DNA of 64,000 bases, taken from positions 1,778,453-1,842,452 of the forward strand of contig JAESIW010000118.1 in the NCBI GenBank assembly GCA_016802295.1, read 5' to 3'. The notes below the pieces were generated by a model. It saw nothing but the letters and a program-made list of their open reading frames with translations. It did not search any database and was not told the origin of the DNA. Of the stretch, positions 62,490 through 64,000 are shown piece after piece. The DNA is from Brachionus rotundiformis. Its lineage: Eukaryota > Rotifera > Eurotatoria > Ploima > Brachionidae. The translations under genes and the position numbers were made by a program. Every line of letters starts with the position of its first letter. Positions within the stretch are counted from its first letter, which is position 1.

Positions 62490-62867
62490 GTAAGTTTATA
62501 TTTTTGTATAAACAAACAACAAAATTTATAATCACAATAATAAAATTTTTTTACCCAAAAAATATCACCAGTTTTGGATAGGATTGAGTTAATGAGATAT
62601 TTTTGTTTTATTAAACAATTAAACTACATAATTAAATGAGATAAATTATTTCATATTTATAGTCAAACGGGGTAAAACCGTCAATTCTTTTATTTGATGG
62701 CTAATTAGTTGTAAATAATAAAAGAGAATATTGTCTTAAATTAAAAAAAAATTTTATTTAAAATAAAAGAACGGTTCAAAAGTTATAGTTAAATTAAAAT
62801 AAGATCTTTCATTAACGTTTCAATGCTTACATTGGAGTATATCCGTCAATTACATAAATTCAAGCAA

Positions 62868-63131
62868 TTAAAATACAAAATAAAGTAATTGTTTGATCAC
62901 TTCAACTAAAAGCGTTTCAAATTCTTTAGGAATCCACGGGGTAGCACCTTTACCATTTGCAGGTCTTTTATACTTTTCATTGATTTGGTGGTTAAGTGTT
63001 GAATATGGAATGTTAAAGCGCACAGTAGCTTGATGTTTGTTTAGTTTTTTAGCTTGAATTTCGGCAATGGCTATTTGTAAAGTTGCTTCGCTATAAGCTT
63101 TTTGGGTTATTTGGAAGTTACTTCTCGGCAT
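62868..63131 (-). mobile_element. Pipsqueak-type HTH fragment, transposon-derived
   Basis: An 87-codon frame from ATG 63131 carries a clear HTH_psq domain: YSEATLQIAIAEIQAKKLNK, HQATVRFNIPYSTLNHQINE, KYKRP. WIPKEFETLLVEVIKQL follows, as in the start of the second HTH of pogo/Tigger (CENP-B-like) transposases. The frame then ends, with no DDE catalytic domain downstream. Position inside an EIF4G2 intron, in antisense, supports an inserted, truncated DNA transposon or its domesticated fragment. Confidence 0.65.
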
Positions 63132-63518
63132 TTTTCAAAAGTCAAGATAAAAATCAAATTTAAAATATTAAAAGTAATAAAGATTCTGTACAATGGTCGC
63201 CCCAGTAACCATGACACTTAATACTAATTTTGAAAGGAGCAAGAAACATGAAAATTCTTGCATCACAGAGAACGTTCTGTCAAAGTGGGCAAATTCAAAG
63301 ATTTGCACACCATTAGCACCTTTTGACAGGACAATGCTTTACCATTTTGGTTGTGTATTTACAAGTTAGGATCTAATACTTGCACCAAATAATGGGTTGA
63401 AAAGGCCGAGCCTTAAAGCAATCCGGTGATTGGATGCGTTTAATTATGCTAACCTGCCACCTCCATCACAAAGTCACTTGTACCAAATTTGGAATAATCA
63501 TTCTGATACTTGTACTTA

Positions 63519-63537
63519 GTAATAATAATAATAATAA
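63519..63537. repeat. (TAA)n tract, possible retroelement 3' tail
   Basis: Six TAA units directly follow a more complex, GC-richer sequence (63180-63518) and precede gcttgcggaggcg. Simple TAA tails end several non-LTR retrotransposon lineages, so the upstream block could be a 5'-truncated copy. No reverse transcriptase is present to confirm this. Confidence 0.4.
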
Positions 63538-64000
63538 GCTTGCGGAGGCGACCTACTAGGAGATCATAAGTAAAGGAACTAATAATTTAGAGTCACAGTC
63601 AATGTTTTCAGCGAAAAGTAAAAAAGAAAGCCTTGCAAATAAGTGCGCCCAGAATCGTGTCTTTATTGAAGAATTTAAGTGCTTAGATGATAGAAAATTT
63701 TCTTCAAATTTAATATTTTATAAGGATATAAGTATGCTTTAGAAGAAAACAATATAGTTAGAACTAAGTCATTTTTGAATAGCTTTAAAAAAGGATCTAA
63801 GGAGCACTTAGTTGCTAGGGAATAGAGCGTTTGTGGACTCAGTCAATCAATTCAAGAATCGCTACGATGAGATTATTTATTTTATTTAAAAGATAATTTA
63901 GGAAAGGGGGAATTTCCAGGGCAGCTCCGAATGGCATAGCCTTCTTTTCAGCCCTCTTGTTAGCAATTTTAATATTACAAAATTTAGATTAATTAAAAAG

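Larger units (their letters stand above)
62490..64000. other. EIF4G2 intron with mobile-element remnants
   Basis: The intron runs past the window end. It contains an antisense pipsqueak-type HTH fragment (62868-63131) and a more GC-rich block from about 63180. Within that block are a hairpin at 63286-63306, a (TAA)n tract at about 63519-63537, and a short open frame at 63604-63741 with no known domain. This looks like transposon debris. Confidence 0.5.

Overview
This is eukaryotic, animal-type nuclear DNA. It is very AT-rich. Its genes are split by small, T-rich introns, most of them 45-60 bp, with some of 0.1-1.9 kb. The proteins are recognisably metazoan: unconventional myosin XVIII, an NMDA-type glutamate receptor, a pentameric ligand-gated channel, HUNK kinase, torsin, a Ly6/uPAR protein, a Sec-containing thioredoxin glutathione reductase and EIF4G2/DAP5. 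I saw no rRNA, tRNA, operon or CRISPR. The species cannot be decided from the sequence alone. Intron size, base composition and the glutaredoxin-thioredoxin reductase fusion fit a small AT-rich invertebrate such as a rotifer or another spiralian, but that is inference.

Layout. 0.5-5 kb (+): the tail half of a myosin XVIII gene. 5-9.6 kb: intergenic DNA with nested inverted-repeat (MITE-like) elements. 9.6-13.8 kb: an unknown basic protein (+), a small secreted cysteine-knot-like protein (+), a possible tail-anchored mini-protein (+) and a RING-H2 protein (-) with one apparent frameshift. 14.7-17.7 kb (-): thioredoxin glutathione reductase, read here as mitochondrial leader, two glutaredoxin domains and thioredoxin reductase, ending Gly-Cys-Sec-Gly. 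18.7-21.4 kb (-): a pentameric ligand-gated channel without the Cys-loop. 26.0-30.5 kb (+): an NMDA-type receptor with an unusual pore. 30.6-40.3 kb is a dense housekeeping block: EFCAB11 (-), FGGY kinase (-), NUF2 (-), VTA1 (+), a Ly6/uPAR protein (+), torsin (-) and RNF216 (+). 41.5-46.2 kb (-): HUNK kinase with a probable distant 5' UTR exon. 46-52 kb: a large gene-poor stretch with microsatellites. 52.3-54.2 kb (-): two tandem SNX3 paralogues. 55.7 kb (+): a CAP-domain protein with a degenerate EF-hand tail. 57.3-61.3 kb (+): MYBBP1A. 62.1 kb onward (+): the first coding exon of EIF4G2/DAP5, which has no in-frame AUG. Its following intron carries a pipsqueak-type HTH fragment and a retroelement-like (TAA)n tail.

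The genes do not form one pathway. The nearest functional groupings are redox defence (the reductase), excitability (two ligand-gated channels), PI3P/ESCRT endosomal traffic (SNX3 pair, VTA1), and cell division and translation (NUF2, MYBBP1A, EIF4G2). Exon structures below were built by hand from reading frame, splice signals and family similarity. Every junction in the named genes keeps phase, except the one frameshift noted.
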